Of a stretch of DNA of 64,000 nt, positions 35,858 through 45,602 are shown piece after piece. The notes below the pieces were generated by a model. It ran no database searches. It had not been told where the DNA came from and saw nothing but the letters and a program-made list of their open reading frames with translations. How positions within the stretch are numbered: position 1 is the first letter of the stretch; each line of letters opens with the position of its first letter. Both the position numbers and the translations under genes were made by a program. This DNA is from CAWGCE01 sp964480915 (GTDB lineage: Bacteria; Planctomycetota; Planctomycetia; Pirellulales; Pirellulaceae): positions 1 to 64,000 of the forward strand of contig CAYZRS010000021.1 of assembly GCA_964480915.1 (NCBI GenBank), in the 5' to 3' direction.

Positions 35858-38164
35858 GTGAACGGCGGCTCGAACAAATCCTGCGTTTACCACATCATGC
35901 AAGCTGAATTCATCCACGATCGACTAACAACCACACGGTTGGAACGGCTCTCGCAGTTCATCGTGATCGTCGGTTCCGCTTGGCTGACGTTTGCCCTTTA
36001 TTATCTATTCAGCGGTTGCGCTTCGGCTGGCAGCGCCTGCGCGGCGCTGGCCCTCATTTCGGTCGCACTGTTATCCTTGGTGCATGGCAACACGAAACGG
36101 CGACGACTTGTCGCGCATCTTTTTTTCTTTGTGACCACGTTGGGCGTGGTGATCGTGAGTCTCGTAACAGGACAAGCCGATTCGTACACTCATGTGTTCT
36201 TATGTAGCGGCCCGATTCTCGTCACTCACCTAATTGGCCTGCGCGCCGCTTCGGCGTGGACGCTGATTATTATCGGCTGCATCATTGCGATTCAAAATTC
36301 GCTTTCGCTGGGCGAGTTCCATTGGGGCCCTCGCCACACGGGATTCGACAAGACGCTGCACTACACCGGATTGACGATGACGATCTGGCTCATGTCTTGG
36401 CAGGTCGAACGATTTTTCTTTCGTCAAACAAGTCATCTCATCAATGTTACGGACTCGCTTCGTGAGCGTACCCGCTGGTTGACGCTGGCTGAAGAGACGG
36501 CGCGCGTTGGGCACTTTCACTGGCAAGCTGCAACTGAACAAGTGCATTTCTCGTCTCAGTTGAGGGGAATCTGCGGCCTGCGATTGGGGCAAGAGACGCC
36601 GACGCTCGAGCATCTGGCCCGCTGCTTCGACGAGCCTGGTCGTCGTGAGTTTACGGCGGCGATCGAATTGGCAATCAACGAACAACGTTGCTTTTCGCTA
36701 CCGCTGGCGTTCGAACTGCATGGCGAACAGCGATTTGTGACGTGTCGAGCGTTCCCGGAATGCGACAAGAGCGGTCGTGTCTCGGGGCTGTTCGGCGTGC
36801 TACGAGATGACACGGAATCGCATGTGGCCGCTGCCGAGCTATCTGAGAAAGCGGCCGCATTGCACAAGTTGGCCCGCTTCGATCCGTTGACCGATTTGAA
36901 TAACCGGCGGCAATTTCATCAGCATCTGGAAGAATGCACGTCGCGCGCGAAATCGGAGGGGTCGACGTTTGCCTTGTTGCTGCTCGACCTGGTCGGCTTC
37001 AAAGAGATTAATGACTCATTGGGGCATCCCGCCGGGGACGCCTTGTTGCGAACTATCGCGAAGCGATTGGTGGATGAGGTGCCGAATCGAGACGACGTGG
37101 CCCGGCTAGGTGGTGACGAGTTCACCGTCGTCCTCCACAACGTGACGCGTGAAGAAACGCTTCTGATTGCGAAAGGCTTGCGTGAAGCCGTTAGCCGGCC
37201 TGTCGAAGTCAACGGTCGCAACGTGTCAGTCGGCGTGAGTATCGGCGCTGCCTATTACCCCGACGATACGCAATCTGTGGAAGAACTGCTCACGTTCGCC
37301 GATACCGCGATGTACAGCGCGAAAACCGGTGCACGTGCGTTCGCTCACTACGACGCCTCGATGACGGATGAGATCATTCGCCGTCGGGAATTTGATCAGC
37401 AGCTGAAGCAGGCGATTTTGCAGGATGAGTTTTTCCTCGCCTACCAGCCGCAAGTCGACACGCGGACGGGCAAGATCTTGGGGTTCGAGGCGCTGCTGCG
37501 CTGGAACCGTGCTGGTCGCGAAGTCTCTCCCAACCGATTTATTGGGCAGTTGGAGGCTTCCGAGGGAATTGTTGAGGTCGGTCTGCGCACCATCCATCAG
37601 GCGGCAAAGCAGGCCAAGGTCTGGATTGATGACGGCTTTGACATCACGATGTCGGTCAACATGAGCGCTGTCCAATTTCGTTCGCCGGAAGTCGTCGAGG
37701 ATATTAAGCGTGCGCTCCGATCGACCGGTCTACCACCGCATCGACTGGACATTGAAATCACTGAATCGGTATTGATCGAGAACGTTGATAACACCGCGTC
37801 TCGACTGCAAGAATTGAAAGACTTGGGAGTCACGATCAGTATCGATGATTTTGGGACGGGTTACTCTTCCTTATCCTATTTGAAAAACTTCCCGCTGGAC
37901 CGATTGAAAATTGACCGAGCCTTCATCAAAGATATTCCCGCGACCGACGACGGTACCATCGCATCTTCCGTCATCGTGCTGGCACGCAGTTTGGAAATGG
38001 AGGTTCTGGCCGAGGGGGTCGAGAATGAGGCGCAACGTCTTTTCCTGTTGAATCAAGGTTGTGATCAATATCAGGGCTTTTCGTTTAGTCGCCCTTGTAG
38101 CCCTGAGGAATGCCACCGGTTGCTGCGGCGCGAGCTGCAATCATTGCCAGTCGTACCCGAGTAG
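35858..38164 (+). CDS. Membrane GGDEF-EAL protein (c-di-GMP turnover)
   Basis: 768 residues; starts at the GTG at 35858, with an alternative ATG at 35897. The N-terminal ~190 residues contain five or six membrane segments (e.g. FIVIVGSAWLTFALYYLF, LFFFVTTLGVVIVSLVTG), then a PAS-like domain (~210-325, EETARVGHFHWQAATEQVHF). GGDEF domain: DLVGFKEINDSLGHPAGD and RLGGDEFTVVL intact, but the position six to nine residues before GGDEF reads PNRD, not RxxD, so the inhibitory site is missing. EAL domain: FEALLRWNR, SVNMSAVQF, DIEITES, SIDDFGTGYSSL, LKIDRAFIKD and LAEGVEN are all present, so phosphodiesterase activity is expected. Dual or PDE function, inner membrane. Confidence 0.9.
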   Translation: MNGGSNKSCVYHIMQAEFIHDRLTTTRLERLSQFIVIVGSAWLTFALYYLFSGCASAGSACAALALISVALLSLVHGNTKRRRLVAHLFFFVTTLGVVIVSLVTGQADSYTHVFLCSGPILVTHLIGLRAASAWTLIIIGCIIAIQNSLSLGEFHWGPRHTGFDKTLHYTGLTMTIWLMSWQVERFFFRQTSHLINVTDSLRERTRWLTLAEETARVGHFHWQAATEQVHFSSQLRGICGLRLGQETPTLEHLARCFDEPGRREFTAAIELAINEQRCFSLPLAFELHGEQRFVTCRAFPECDKSGRVSGLFGVLRDDTESHVAAAELSEKAAALHKLARFDPLTDLNNRRQFHQHLEECTSRAKSEGSTFALLLLDLVGFKEINDSLGHPAGDALLRTIAKRLVDEVPNRDDVARLGGDEFTVVLHNVTREETLLIAKGLREAVSRPVEVNGRNVSVGVSIGAAYYPDDTQSVEELLTFADTAMYSAKTGARAFAHYDASMTDEIIRRREFDQQLKQAILQDEFFLAYQPQVDTRTGKILGFEALLRWNRAGREVSPNRFIGQLEASEGIVEVGLRTIHQAAKQAKVWIDDGFDITMSVNMSAVQFRSPEVVEDIKRALRSTGLPPHRLDIEITESVLIENVDNTASRLQELKDLGVTISIDDFGTGYSSLSYLKNFPLDRLKIDRAFIKDIPATDDGTIASSVIVLARSLEMEVLAEGVENEAQRLFLLNQGCDQYQGFSFSRPCSPEECHRLLRRELQSLPVVPE

Positions 38165-38230
38165 TTCGTCAAATCTGACCGTCGAACGGTGAGCATTCGC
38201 CCTGCTCTTCCAGGTCGGAACGGCGGATCG

Positions 38231-38767
38231 CTAGGCGTCACCCCGATCGACGGTTCGCCAGCGATTTTCGACATACCGTTGCAAGAATGAACCGGCAGTG
38301 ACGGCCACGGCGGCGCCGTAAGCCAGCGGGCGGAGACGGATGGGTAGGTAACGAGCCGATCGCATGATGACGGGAACCCAGGCGGCATTCTTGGCCAGCG
38401 GCTTCATCGCGTCAACGACGTCGCTGACTTGGCTCGAATGAGGCTGTCCCGTTTTGCACCAGACAGCGAAGTGCTCGCAATTGTTGCCGATCAAATCGTA
38501 ATCCGTTTCGCCGACTCGCTGCAGCGCGCGTTCAACGACCGTATCGGGATCATCGGCCAGTTCGTATTGGCGAATCATGACCGGTCGACCTTGGCTGAAT
38601 TCTTCCAAGCTCGTTTCGCGAATGCAGGGACGGTACTGTCCCAGCGCCGACCCGGCCAGCTTGCGCCAAGGATCCGATTCAAAGTGGATCACCCGCCCAT
38701 CGCCACAGTCGATGCCGTGATGAGAATAGCCAACGCATTGGACAAAGAGATGGTCACCTTTGGGCAT
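38231..38767 (-). CDS. LRAT-family (NlpC/P60-superfamily) acyltransferase-like protein
   Basis: 178 residues. The LRAT signature is present: FVQCVGYSHHGIDCGDG gives the catalytic His, and the Cys sits in DLIGNNCEHFAVWC (NCEHF). Between them is the usual YRPCIRETSLEEFSQGRP. The C-terminal ~45 residues contain a likely membrane helix (LRPLAYGAAVAVTAGSFL), as in animal LRAT/HRASLS proteins. LRAT-like proteins act as acyltransferases or phospholipases; bacterial substrates are unknown. Stands alone. Confidence 0.85.
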   Translation of the reverse strand: MPKGDHLFVQCVGYSHHGIDCGDGRVIHFESDPWRKLAGSALGQYRPCIRETSLEEFSQGRPVMIRQYELADDPDTVVERALQRVGETDYDLIGNNCEHFAVWCKTGQPHSSQVSDVVDAMKPLAKNAAWVPVIMRSARYLPIRLRPLAYGAAVAVTAGSFLQRYVENRWRTVDRGDA

Positions 38768-39013
38768 GTGGAGGTTCTTTCAACAGATCCTTAGTTGTCA
38801 GATGAGTGAGTCCGATCGAGGCGGCTCTTCCCAACAATACTACGCTCCGCAGCGAAGGGCGGGTAGCTCTTTCGGTTCTACGGCCTATTCTGCCGTTGTT
38901 TGCCCGCAAACCGCCAGGGAAGACTCATTCGAGAGTCGCCAGTGCTTCCTAGGACTGTGCTTCATAGGACGAAGCGACAAAACGACCCTGGCGACGCCAA
39001 GGTGAAAGGGTCG

Positions 39014-39047
39014 AAAAGGGGTTCGCCGCCCGGTGGCGACCTCTTTT
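39014..39047 (-). terminator. Rho-independent terminator downstream of the 39086 gene
   Basis: On the minus strand a stem of about 13 bp (aaaag-g-gg...cgcc / ggcg-acc-t-ctttt, one bulge) with a 7-nt loop ends in CCCCTTTT, about 40 bases after the gene stop. The rest of the 38768-39085 interval shows no gene. Confidence 0.6.
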
Positions 39048-39085
39048 GGATGAAGGTCAACGTCAGGTTTGTGTCGATTCGTTTT

Positions 39086-39703
39086 TTACAAACCAAAGTA
39101 TTGATGTGGTGTTTCCATGATGACCTGTCGTTGCCACGGCGCGGGCGTGATCTGTGGAAGAGAGAGGCCTGCTGGCTGGTTGGCCGAGGTGCTGCCGGTC
39201 GGCAGTGCTTGGGAGGCGGGTAAGCTGCGCTGTGGCGTCGTTGCAGGCCGTGGAGCATTCAGTCGCGGTGGATTTTTGGGCGGTTTGATGGCAGACATCG
39301 AGCGCAGCGCTGGACGCGAAACGTCGACCGTTCCCCAATCGGTGGCGATTTCAAAATCAAACTTACTAATGACACCTCGCAACGAATCGCCATTTGTGAG
39401 CCGAACATTGCAGTCGCCGCCGAATTCTTGACTAAACCGGACGGCGTCGACGATGGCCATCGGGACCCGAACGACGTAACCGTCGACGCGAACGTCGACG
39501 CTGCCCACGTTCAGGAGAAAGCCGTTGAGTGACCGGCTGCCGTCAAACTGGAATGACATGCGGTGGGCAGACCGAGTTACTTCCTGTTTGATTTTGAGTT
39601 TCGTGTTGCCCTCTTTGGTCTCCTGGGCACTGGACATTTCTGCTGACATCGCCAGCAACACAGTGGCTAGGAACAGGGGAAACAGCGGGCGCGTGGCAAG
39701 CAT
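39086..39703 (-). CDS. Secreted planctomycete protein of unknown function
   Basis: I start at the ATG at 39703, preceded by an AGGAG ribosome site at 7-8 bases; the longer frame lacks it. The product (205 residues) opens with a signal peptide (MLATRPLFPLFLATVLLAMS, cleaved after SSAQ). Residues ~35-145 are a beta-rich region: LNVGSVDVRVDGYVVRVPMA then VRLTNGDSLRGVISKFDFEI, which reads like an LSm/sheet repeat seen in other secreted planctomycete proteins handling an ATDWG step. The rest is a Pro/Ala/Thr-rich tail. No function is recognised. Confidence 0.7.
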   Translation of the reverse strand: MLATRPLFPLFLATVLLAMSAEMSSAQETKEGNTKLKIKQEVTRSAHRMSFQFDGSRSLNGFLLNVGSVDVRVDGYVVRVPMAIVDAVRFSQEFGGDCNVRLTNGDSLRGVISKFDFEIATDWGTVDVSRPALRSMSAIKPPKNPPRLNAPRPATTPQRSLPASQALPTGSTSANQPAGLSLPQITPAPWQRQVIMETPHQYFGL

Positions 39704-39964
39704 AAGAGGGCTCCTGAAGTGCTTGATGCGTGGGTTGGTCTTAGAAATGTCTCCTTCCAGACTAATTACGAGAGGGAATGATCGCCGGCCTGATTCCAGA
39801 AAGCGCGGCTGCGAGAATGTCGGTCGGTTGCTACGATCGACACAATCGAATCGATTCCACCGCGATTCGGTCATCGTCGGGCCCTGCGAAATCGTTACAA
39901 TCTACGGTTCGTGGCCGTTGCCGCTGGTCGCCGAATTTCATTCCAATATCCCATCGAGGCTGAC

Positions 39965-42900
39965 GTGAAAATCGAGTCGCAGATGTTTGTTAGGGTCTCC
40001 ATCCAATTCGTGTTGCTGATTTCAACCGTCTTGGTTGCCTTCGTGTGCGGGGAAGAAGCCATCGATCCGTCATTGGAATGGCAGCTCGTCAGGGACGCTC
40101 GCCAGTTGACGTTTGAAGGGAAACGAGCTGGCGAAGGCTACTTCAGTCGCGACGGCAAGCAGATGGTGTTTCAGAGTGAGCGGGATGCGGCGAATCCTTT
40201 CTATCAAATTTATGTGCTGGACTTAGAAACGGGTGATATCGAAAAAGTAAGCCCCGGTTCTGGCAAAACGACGTGTGGTTGGATCCATCCGTCCGGCGAT
40301 CAGGTCTTATTCGCGTCGACGCACGAAGATGCGGAAGCAGTGACGAAGCAGAAAGCAGAACTCGAATTCCGTGCCTCGGGCAAAGAGAAACGCTATTCGT
40401 GGGACTACGATAAGCACTATGACCTGTTCGTCTATGATCGTACCGAGCAAACCTACAAGAACCTGACCAACGCAGAAGGATACGACGCCGAAGGGTCATG
40501 GTCGCCGGACGGCAGTCAGATTGCCTTTGCTTCCAATCGTAGTGCGTTTGAGGGCCAGCTGACCGAAGAACAGCAGGAGCTCTTCGAAAGAGACAAGTCA
40601 CTGTTTTCTGAGATCTATCTGTGCGACGCCGATGGTTCGAATGTACAGCGATTGACGACAACGTTTGGCTATGACGGGGGCCCTTTCTTCTCGCCCGACG
40701 GTAAGCGGATTTGTTGGCGCCGTTTTACGGAAGATGGAGCGCGTGCCGAGATCATGACGATGAACGTCGATGGCACGGACGAGCGCCAGTTAACGAATCT
40801 GGGGGCCATGTCTTGGGCCCCTTATTTTCATCCATCGGGTGAATACTTGATCTTCACGACCAATAAGCATGGTTTTGCGAACTTCGAGTTGTACTTGGTC
40901 GACGCAGCGGGAAAGCACGAGCCCGTACGTGTTACGTACACCGAAGGATTCGACGGGTTGCCAACGTTCACGCCGGACGGTTCGCGAATTTCCTGGACCT
41001 CGAATCGGACGAGCAACAAACAGTCGCAGATTTTTCTGGCGGGCTGGAATCATGCCGAAGCGCTCCGTTTGCTCGGGTTGACCGAACAAGCGGTCGGCGC
41101 GCCCGGCGCCGTTGCCGACGATTCGTCGACGGCGGTGGCGAGCGACTCGTTGGCGAGTACTTCCGAAGAATTCTCGCCGGACGATATCCTGAAACATGTC
41201 GATTACCTTTGTCGCAAGGAGCTTGCCGGCCGACTGACCGGTTCCGAGGGCGAGCGGAAAGCGACGGCGTACGTCGCCGCCTTTCTGGATGGGCTCGGCT
41301 TCTTGCCAGCTGGCGAGGAGGGATCGTGGTTCCAAGAGTTTGAATTCACGTCTGGCGTCGCGCTTGATGGGGACAACCAACTTACGTGGGGTGAGACGTC
41401 GTACGAAGTCGACTCCGACTGGCGTCCGTTAGCATTTTCCAAAACTGGTCCGGTCGAGTCGGCCGAAATCGTCTTTGGCGGCTATGGGATTGTGGCACCG
41501 GAAGATGCCGATGCGGCCGAGGGCGACGAATACGATTCGTATGTCCATCTCGACGTGAAAGATAAGTGGGTGATGGTGTTCCGCTACTTGCCGGATGATA
41601 TTTCGGCCGAGCGACGCCAGCATCTCAGCCGGCATGCATCGCCTCGCTTCAAGGCGATGGTGGCGCGAGACAAAGGTGCGCGCGGCTTGATCCTGGTCAG
41701 CGGACCGCGATCAAAGGTCAAGAAACAACTGATTCCGCTGAGGTTTGATGGATCGCTTGCGGGGACGAGCATTCCGGTGATCAGCGTCACCGATAAGGTG
41801 GCTCAATCGTGGCTCGACGTGACGGGCAAACAACTGTCAGCGCTGCAGACCAAGTTGGATACGGGCGAGCCGATGATGGGGTTTGCTATGCCGGGGAATC
41901 GGCTCGCTGCGAACGTTGACATCGAACGGGTCAAGCAGACGGGTCGCAATGTGATCGGTCGATTGGCGGCCAACCCGGACCAAGTCGCGCAACAAGCGGT
42001 CATCGTCGGCGCTCATATCGACCACCTGGGCCGTGGAGGAGCCGGTTCGTCACTTGCGAAAGAAGATGAGGCCGATGAGATCCATCGCGGTGCCGACGAT
42101 AACGCATCGGGAGTGGCCGCGATTTTGGAGATGGCTCAGTTCCTCAGCGCCAGTCAACGGTCAGGGGCATTCCGGCCGAAACGCGATCTGATTTTTGCAG
42201 CGTGGTCTGGTGAAGAGTTGGGTTTGCTCGGTTCGGCTCACTATGCGAAACAGCGGGCCGAGGCCAAGCCGGCAGCGATCGACCATGGTCATGGGCAAAC
42301 ACATGGAAGCGAGGCACCGGGTGCGGCTCACGCAGCGCCGGGCGCTGGGAGAGAAGAGAGCTCGTCCGGGAAAACATCGCTCTATCCGGCCATCGCCGCT
42401 TGCGTCAATTTGGACATGGTTGGGCGATTAGAGAAAAAGCTGGTCCTGCAGGGGATCGGTTCTTCGTCGATTTGGTCGTCGATCATTGAGCGGCGGAACG
42501 TACCGGTCGGTTTGCCCGTGACATTGCAGCAAGACAGTTACGTTCCGACCGATGCGAGCACGTTCTATGCGCGGGGCGTGCCGAGCTTGACTGCCTTTAC
42601 GGGATCGCACAGCGAGTACCATACGCCCCGCGATACGCCAGACAAATTGAATTACGAAGGAGCGGCCAAGATTGCTCGGTTGATGGCGTTGATCACTCGT
42701 GACTTGGCGACGCGCGAGACTCAGCCAGATTTCGTCGAGCAGCAGGCGCCGGGCAAAGACCGACCACGAGCTCGGATGCGGGCTTACCTGGGGACGATTC
42801 CTGATTACGCCGAGGCCGATACGCCAGGCGTCATGTTGTCCGGCGTTTCAGGCGGTGGGCCGGCGAGCAAAGCGGGCGTCCAAGGTGGTGATGTGATTGT

Positions 42901-43045
42901 CGAGCTGGCCGGCAAGAAGATTGAGAACATCTATGACTATACGTATGCCATCGAAGCGCTGAAAATTGGCGACAAAGTCAAAATCGTGGTCGAGCGCGAC
43001 AAACAGCGACTCACGTTGGAAGTCACACCCGGTTCGCGCGAATAA
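39965..43045 (+). CDS. M28-family metallopeptidase with TolB-like propeller, PA insert and PDZ domain
   Basis: About 1026 residues from the GTG at 39965 (GAGG seven bases upstream); an ATG at 39983 is possible. A signal peptide precedes VCGEEA. Residues ~40-370 are PD40/TolB-like propeller blades (YFSRDGKQMVFQSERDAANP, GSWSPDGSQIAFASNRSAFE, PTFTPDGSRISWTSNRTSNK). The M28 domain has a PA-type insert (VESAEIVFGGYGIVAPEDA) and all zinc ligands: VGAHIDHLG, GADDNASGVAAI, WSGEELGLLGS, NLDMVGR and SHSEYHTPRDTPDK. A C-terminal PDZ domain follows (GVMLSGVSGGGPASKAGVQG, GDVIVELAGKKIENI). A His/Gly-rich insert (HGHGQTHGSEAPGAAHAAPG) interrupts the catalytic domain. Periplasmic aminopeptidase or carboxypeptidase, substrate unknown. 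Confidence 0.9.
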   Translation: MKIESQMFVRVSIQFVLLISTVLVAFVCGEEAIDPSLEWQLVRDARQLTFEGKRAGEGYFSRDGKQMVFQSERDAANPFYQIYVLDLETGDIEKVSPGSGKTTCGWIHPSGDQVLFASTHEDAEAVTKQKAELEFRASGKEKRYSWDYDKHYDLFVYDRTEQTYKNLTNAEGYDAEGSWSPDGSQIAFASNRSAFEGQLTEEQQELFERDKSLFSEIYLCDADGSNVQRLTTTFGYDGGPFFSPDGKRICWRRFTEDGARAEIMTMNVDGTDERQLTNLGAMSWAPYFHPSGEYLIFTTNKHGFANFELYLVDAAGKHEPVRVTYTEGFDGLPTFTPDGSRISWTSNRTSNKQSQIFLAGWNHAEALRLLGLTEQAVGAPGAVADDSSTAVASDSLASTSEEFSPDDILKHVDYLCRKELAGRLTGSEGERKATAYVAAFLDGLGFLPAGEEGSWFQEFEFTSGVALDGDNQLTWGETSYEVDSDWRPLAFSKTGPVESAEIVFGGYGIVAPEDADAAEGDEYDSYVHLDVKDKWVMVFRYLPDDISAERRQHLSRHASPRFKAMVARDKGARGLILVSGPRSKVKKQLIPLRFDGSLAGTSIPVISVTDKVAQSWLDVTGKQLSALQTKLDTGEPMMGFAMPGNRLAANVDIERVKQTGRNVIGRLAANPDQVAQQAVIVGAHIDHLGRGGAGSSLAKEDEADEIHRGADDNASGVAAILEMAQFLSASQRSGAFRPKRDLIFAAWSGEELGLLGSAHYAKQRAEAKPAAIDHGHGQTHGSEAPGAAHAAPGAGREESSSGKTSLYPAIAACVNLDMVGRLEKKLVLQGIGSSSIWSSIIERRNVPVGLPVTLQQDSYVPTDASTFYARGVPSLTAFTGSHSEYHTPRDTPDKLNYEGAAKIARLMALITRDLATRETQPDFVEQQAPGKDRPRARMRAYLGTIPDYAEADTPGVMLSGVSGGGPASKAGVQGGDVIVELAGKKIENIYDYTYAIEALKIGDKVKIVVERDKQRLTLEVTPGSRE

Positions 43046-43347
43046 GTGGTTCGCCTCGGTGACCTCAAGGGCGGTAACCGCGGTAGGACAGAGCTCGAAA
43101 CGGGATTATACTAGGCCTCCCATGGCGGCCTGCCGTCGCCTTGGTGCCGTGGATGCTGAACCGCCACGTCAGGGCTGTCCGCTAGAAGATCGCTGTTATG
43201 ACAGCGGTACGCCTCTGATACCTGTTAAGCGTGCCGTTTGATGTGAACTCGGTTGCAGCATTTGGCGTAAATAGCTTTTGGCGTAAATACTTTTTGACGC
43301 AGTTCAAACAAAGATTCCATCAATAAGACCTCGCGTGGCCAACACTT
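43046..43347. other. Gene-free interval with a short direct repeat
   Basis: About 300 bp before the CPBP protease gene. It holds a 6-bp inverted repeat (cgctgt-tatg-acagcg, 43191-43206) and two copies of ttggcgtaaata near 43261-43289. No gene seen. Confidence 0.4.
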
Positions 43348-44583
43348 ATGAACGATAGCGATCCCCAGCCTGAAGATGCAACCTTGCCTGAGGGCGAATC
43401 GCTCGAAGCCACTTCGACGCCTGCCGAGACGAAGCCCGAACGGGTCCGCAAATTGCCGCTCATCGATCCGGTCTTCGGCAAGCTCTGCTGGATCGTGACC
43501 GTGGTTCCCTATGTCATATACCTCGGCGGCATGGGATTCGCCTCGTATCTAGAAGGCTCGCGAGTTCACACTTGCATCGATCGACAAGAAAAAAGAGTCC
43601 GGGCCATCTTCATGGATCCGGTGCGGACGCGTTTTCAAGAGGAATCGGGCGGCAAAGATGCTGATCCCGATTACGTTGTGCAAAAAATGGGCGAATTGGG
43701 CCTGACGCGATTGCATAAAGAACTCGACGTGTTGGCCGAGTACAAAAGTAAGGAAGTCCAGCAGTGGTTCGCACCCATCGTGAATGGGCCGGCTCCGAAC
43801 GAGTCGCGACCGTGGCTGCTGGAGCTTTACTCACAGGTCAAAGAGCCGGTGGAGTTCTTGGACAAGATGTTGGCCTACGATGCCGAAGGCAAAGGTCGGC
43901 CCATTCTCGCGCAGTATTATCAGGCCTTTCCTGATGAAGATAAGACGCCTGAGGGAGTCGACGCGGCTTCGATGTGGTTTCCGCCGGATCGAACTTGGTA
44001 TCCGACCACGTATACGATCGTGATATCCCTGACCGCTCTTTCGATGTTCCTTGTCTTTCCGCTCTATTTCCGCCACCCGTTCAAAGTGACGCACTGGTCG
44101 GTCATCGTCGGTGTGTTGGGGATTTTCGTGTGGATTGGGCTCTGGTGGTTGGATAAGAACGTCTTCGGATTGGCCGAGATGATGAGCAGCGGTGGGCGTG
44201 AAGCGTTCAATCCGTTCGAAGAAATGGCCGATAGCCCGGACTGGCGCAAGTGGTTTACGATCATCCGCTTTTCGGGCCTGGTACTGGTCGTCCCGTTTGT
44301 CGAAGAATTTTTCATTCGCGGCTGGCTGATGCGTTATATCGAAGACCCCGATTGGGATCGCATCCCGATCGGAGCGGCGACAAAATTGTCGATCATCGGT
44401 GTGGCGGTCTATGCCGTCTTTTCCCACACATTCGAGCCATTGGCGGCAATCGTCTGGTTTAGCATGGTGACCTGGCTGTATCTCAAAACCAAAAGTATTT
44501 GGGATTGTGTGATCGCGCATGCGATCACGAATGCGTTGCTTGGTGTCTATGTCTTGATGACCAATACTTGGGAGCTTTGGTAG
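43348..44583 (+). CDS. CPBP-family intramembrane metalloprotease
   Basis: 411 residues: a hydrophilic N terminus, one membrane segment (LCWIVTVVPYVIYLGGMGFA), a long soluble region (~70-220), then a CPBP/Abi domain. The catalytic motifs are present: VVPFVEEFFIRGWLMRYI (EExxxR), AVFSHTFEPLAAIVW (His), and DCVIAHAITNALLGVYVL (HxxxN). This is a membrane protease of the Rce1-like family, whose bacterial targets are mostly unknown. The alpha/beta hydrolase gene starts one base after its stop, so the pair is likely co-transcribed. Confidence 0.9.
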   Translation: MNDSDPQPEDATLPEGESLEATSTPAETKPERVRKLPLIDPVFGKLCWIVTVVPYVIYLGGMGFASYLEGSRVHTCIDRQEKRVRAIFMDPVRTRFQEESGGKDADPDYVVQKMGELGLTRLHKELDVLAEYKSKEVQQWFAPIVNGPAPNESRPWLLELYSQVKEPVEFLDKMLAYDAEGKGRPILAQYYQAFPDEDKTPEGVDAASMWFPPDRTWYPTTYTIVISLTALSMFLVFPLYFRHPFKVTHWSVIVGVLGIFVWIGLWWLDKNVFGLAEMMSSGGREAFNPFEEMADSPDWRKWFTIIRFSGLVLVVPFVEEFFIRGWLMRYIEDPDWDRIPIGAATKLSIIGVAVYAVFSHTFEPLAAIVWFSMVTWLYLKTKSIWDCVIAHAITNALLGVYVLMTNTWELW

Positions 44584-44584
44584 C

Positions 44585-45484
44585 GTGTCGGCCGACACTG
44601 GTGTCGTCGGTGGGCGCCAGTGGACCCAGGTTCTGTCGGGCGGGTTGTGTGTCATTGCCTGCGCCGGTTGTCTTTTTGTGTCGGCAGAAGTCGCTGCGCA
44701 AGTGACCAAGGGAGCGGCGGGCGAGTCGGTGACTCAGGTCGGAATCGTCTACCACACGGGTGACGACCAAACGGATTACCAACGTGCACAATGCCGCTTG
44801 GATCTTTATCGTCCGCTCGGCAAAACCGATTTTCCGACGGTCGTGTGGTTTCACGGCGGCGGACTCCAGCGGGGACACCGCGAGATCCCCAAGCGATTGC
44901 AAGAAAACGGAATCGCCATCGTCGGTGCCGGCTATCGGTTTCACCCTCAAGTGAAGTCGCCAACTTACGTCGAGGACGCGGCAGCAGCCGTCGCTTGGAC
45001 GGTGAAGAACATCGAAAAATTCGGTGGGTCTGCCGACCAGGTGTTTGTCGGCGGACATTCGGCGGGCGGCTATCTGGCCTTAATGGTGGGGCTCGATAAG
45101 CGATGGCTAGCGGCGCATCAGCTTGACGCGAATCGGCTGGCAGGGATCATCCCTTACAGCGGCCACGCCATCACCCATTTTACGGTGCGAGCCGAGCGGG
45201 GCATCGGCGACAAACAACCGGTCGTGGACGACATGGCGCCTCTGTTTCATGTGCGGAAGGACGCGCCGCCGCTGCTGCTGATGACCGGCGATCGGAAACT
45301 AGAAATGCTCGGTCGCTATGAGGAAACGGCCTATCTCTGGCGGATGATGCAAGTGGTTGGTCACTCGGCGGTCGAGCTGGTCGAATGGGAAGGCTTCGGA
45401 CATAGCCAGATGGTCGAACCGGCTCACCTGCGGTTGTTGCAATTCGTCAGAAAGCATGCGCAGGAGACCACCGCTCGCCGCTAA
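44585..45484 (+). CDS. Secreted alpha/beta hydrolase (BD-FAE-type esterase)
   Basis: 299 residues from a GTG one base after the CPBP stop. It has a signal peptide (WTQVLSGGLCVIACAGCLFV, cleaved near AAAQ). The esterase core has VVWFHGGGLQRGHREIPKRL (HGGG oxyanion hole), the nucleophile elbow FVGGHSAGGYLALMV (GHSAGG), a Asp region at PPLLLMTGDRKLEM, and the His in VEWEGFGHSQMVEP. HGGG plus GxSAGG places it with hormone-sensitive-lipase/feruloyl-esterase-like enzymes. Substrate unknown. Followed by a bidirectional terminator. Confidence 0.88.
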   Translation: MSADTGVVGGRQWTQVLSGGLCVIACAGCLFVSAEVAAQVTKGAAGESVTQVGIVYHTGDDQTDYQRAQCRLDLYRPLGKTDFPTVVWFHGGGLQRGHREIPKRLQENGIAIVGAGYRFHPQVKSPTYVEDAAAAVAWTVKNIEKFGGSADQVFVGGHSAGGYLALMVGLDKRWLAAHQLDANRLAGIIPYSGHAITHFTVRAERGIGDKQPVVDDMAPLFHVRKDAPPLLLMTGDRKLEMLGRYEETAYLWRMMQVVGHSAVELVEWEGFGHSQMVEPAHLRLLQFVRKHAQETTARR

Positions 45485-45552
45485 TAATGGCGATTTCGCC
45501 ACGCAGCGCTGGCGGCGGGCGATTCCATGAGCTTGAACGGCCCCTTGAAAGA

Positions 45553-45584
45553 CAGCTTGCCGGCCGCCAGCGGCCGGCAAGCTG
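45553..45584. terminator. Bidirectional terminator between convergent genes
   Basis: Perfect 14-bp inverted repeat (cagcttgccggccg / cggccggcaagctg) with a 4-nt ccag loop. It sits between the alpha/beta hydrolase (ends 45484) and the PEP-CTERM gene (ends 45603). Short T-runs flank both sides (tgtgtt; tcttt on minus), so it probably stops transcription from both. Confidence 0.75.
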
Positions 45585-45602
45585 TGTGTTCATTCAGCGG
45601 CG

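Noticed and set aside
35897..38164. c-di-GMP riboswitch in the leader of the GGDEF-EAL gene
   Set aside because: The GEMM consensus (acagggcaaacc and the tetraloop region) is not present in 35520-35897.
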